Below, one piece after another: positions 62,873 to 64,000 of a stretch of DNA of 64,000 bases. The position numbers were made by a program, and so were the translations under genes. Each line of letters starts with the position of its first letter. The stretch's first letter is position 1. A model generated the notes under the pieces. That model ran no database searches and had not been told where the DNA came from. It saw only the letters and a program-made list of their open reading frames with translations. This stretch comes from Hydractinia symbiolongicarpus (taxonomy: Eukaryota; Cnidaria; Hydrozoa; Anthoathecata; Hydractiniidae), in NCBI RefSeq assembly GCF_029227915.1, contig NC_079876.1, positions 3,226,001 to 3,290,000 on the forward strand, read 5' to 3'.

Positions 62873-64000
62873 TGAGACTTGTAGTTTTCAAAAATGTTTT
62901 CATTTTTGATGAGACGCTGAATGAAAGAAGTTTAATCGCCGGCAAACGAAAACCCGCCATTTCCCGTAAACCCCGGACTCGGCCCGCATAGTCAAAAGTA
63001 TACAAAGAAAGTACCCAGGGAGTAAACTCATTTCCCGAACGATTTTTTAAATTATTTTTTCACCACTAAAACGCATGAGACTTGTAGTTTTTAAAAATGA
63101 TTTCATTTTTGATGAGACGCTGAATAAAAGAAGTTTAATCGCCGGCAAACGAAAAGCCGCAATTTCCCGTAAATCCCGGACTCGGCCCGTATAGTCAAAA
63201 GTATACAAAGAAAGTACCCAGGTTGTAAACTCATTTCCCGAACGATTTTTTAAATTATTATTTCACCACTATAGCCCATGAGACTTGTAGTTTTTAAGAA
63301 TGTTTTCATTTTTGATAAGACGCTGAATAAAAGAAGTTTAAACGCCGGCAAACGAAAACCCGCGACTTCCCGTAAATCCCGGACTCGGCCCGTATAGTGA
63401 AAAGTATACAAAGAAAGTACCCAGGGAGTAAACTCATTTCCCAAACGATTATTTAAAATATTATTTCACCACTAAAACGCATGAGACTTGTAGTTTTCAG
63501 AAATGTTTTCATTTTTGATGAGACGCTTAATGAAAGTGGTTTAATCGCCAGCAAACGAAAACCCGCGATTTCCCGTAAATCCCGGGTTTGGCCCGTATAG
63601 TCGAATGTATACAAAGAAAGTACCCTGTAAGTAAACTCATTTCCAAAACGATTTTTTAAATTATCTTTTCACCACTAAAACGCATGAGACTTGTAGTTTT
63701 CAAAAATGTTTTCATTTTTGATGAGACGCTGAATAAAAGAAGTTTAATCGCCGGCAAACGAAAACCCGCCATTTCCCGTAAACCCCGGACTCGACCGGTA
63801 TAGTCAAAAGTATACAAAGAAAGTACCCAGGGAGTAAACTCATTTCCCGAACGATTTTTTATATTATTTTTTTACCACTAAACGCATGAGACTTGTAGTT
63901 TTCAAAAATATTTTCATTTTTGATGAGACGCTGAATGAAAGAAGTTTAATCGCCGGCAAACGAAAACCCGCCATTTCCCGTAAACCCTGGAGTTGGCCCG
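62873..64000 (+). repeat. Satellite block to the window end, partial last monomer
   Basis: One linking monomer, then 63076-63886 repeating 57204-58014, then a last unit from 63887 cut by the window end after about 114 bp. That last unit reads CATTTTTGATGAG and CCCTGGAGTTGGCCCG, unlike the ATATTTGATGGG unit at 58015, so the match stops there. The array evidently continues beyond the window. Confidence 0.85.

Larger units (their letters stand above)
1..64000 (+). repeat. Satellite DNA array, 203-bp monomer, about 315 tandem copies
   Basis: The motif TGAGACTTG recurs about every 203 bp from base 1 (at 1, 204 and 407) to 63887, always on the plus strand. Nearly all units are 200-204 bp long; variation is mostly substitutions and 1-4 bp indels. 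No stretch of 300 bp or more falls outside the repeat, so there is no intergenic or genic DNA to describe separately. A typical monomer is 37% G+C with an AT-rich head and tail and a GC-rich centre. Long, uniform, same-direction tandem arrays of this kind are known from eukaryotic heterochromatin, often centromeric or pericentromeric; bacterial genomes do not normally carry them. The family and species are not recognised. One monomer is about the length of a nucleosome plus linker, which is common for satellites but proves nothing alone. Confidence 0.99.

Noticed and set aside
1-64000. CRISPR array
   Set aside because: There are no short repeats separated by unique spacers; the whole 203-bp period is conserved, and no cas genes are present.
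1-64000. Transposon or retroelement tandem array
   Set aside because: No terminal inverted repeats, LTRs, target-site duplications, or transposase, integrase or reverse-transcriptase motifs are visible in any frame.
1-64000. Ribosomal or 5S RNA gene repeats, or tRNA arrays
   Set aside because: No rRNA, 5S or tRNA-like conserved boxes or cloverleaf pattern can be seen in the monomer.

Overview
The whole 64 kb window is one uninterrupted satellite DNA array. A monomer of about 203 bp (37% G+C from a typical copy) is repeated head to tail about 315 times, always in the same orientation. No unique sequence, gene, RNA gene, mobile element, inversion or CRISPR array interrupts it. The window opens on the first base of a monomer, in the phase used here (unit begins TGAGACTTG), and ends about 114 bp into the last one. 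An array of this size and homogeneity points to a eukaryotic chromosome, most likely pericentromeric, centromeric or subtelomeric heterochromatin. The satellite family is not one I recognise. CpG is not depleted: a typical monomer has 12 CpG against about 7 expected. That argues against long exposure to germline CpG methylation and would suit many invertebrates, but species cannot be determined from this sequence.

The monomer has a fixed plan: an AT-rich head with a perfect 9-bp dyad around a TTTT loop, a GC-rich core (GCCGGC, then CCCGTA and CGGCCCGTA), a GTATAC palindrome, a CCCAGGG segment, and an AT-rich tail (TTTTTTAAATTATTTTTT) ending in CACCACTAAAACGCA or CACCACTAAAGCCCA. Those two endings define two monomer types that alternate in many stretches, giving a 406-bp dimer.

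Several levels of higher-order repeat (HOR) lie above the monomer. Layout: 1-2420, a block whose near-copy lies 26 kb away at 26163-28170; 2421-8844, mixed 3-, 4- and 7-monomer repeats; 8845-16140, a tandem 3,648-bp (18-monomer) duplication made of two related 9-monomer halves; 16141-20044, a mosaic of earlier monomer types; 20045-25700, a 7/8-monomer HOR (1,421/1,624 bp); 28803-31644, two copies of another 7-monomer HOR (1,421 bp); 32261-33050, a duplicated 406-bp dimer; 33051-37545, diverged mosaic; 37546-41400, 6-, 10- and 5-monomer repeats anchored on one marker monomer; 41401-48830 and 49404-57035, a large recent duplication of about 7.4-7.6 kb (period 8.0-8.2 kb) containing nested 9-mer and 5-mer HORs; 57036-64000, further 4-, 8- and 9-monomer duplications.

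The many short open frames are by-products of the repeat. The common 64-codon minus-strand frame starts at TTG, not ATG. The plus-strand ATG frame stops after 39 codons unless its TAG is mutated. Frames spanning two monomers occur only where a monomer is a multiple of 3 bp long. I annotate no protein-coding gene. The points of interest are the conserved hairpin-forming dyad, the layered HOR structure with mid-monomer breakpoints, the long-range duplications, and a few odd monomers that act as tracers of array evolution.
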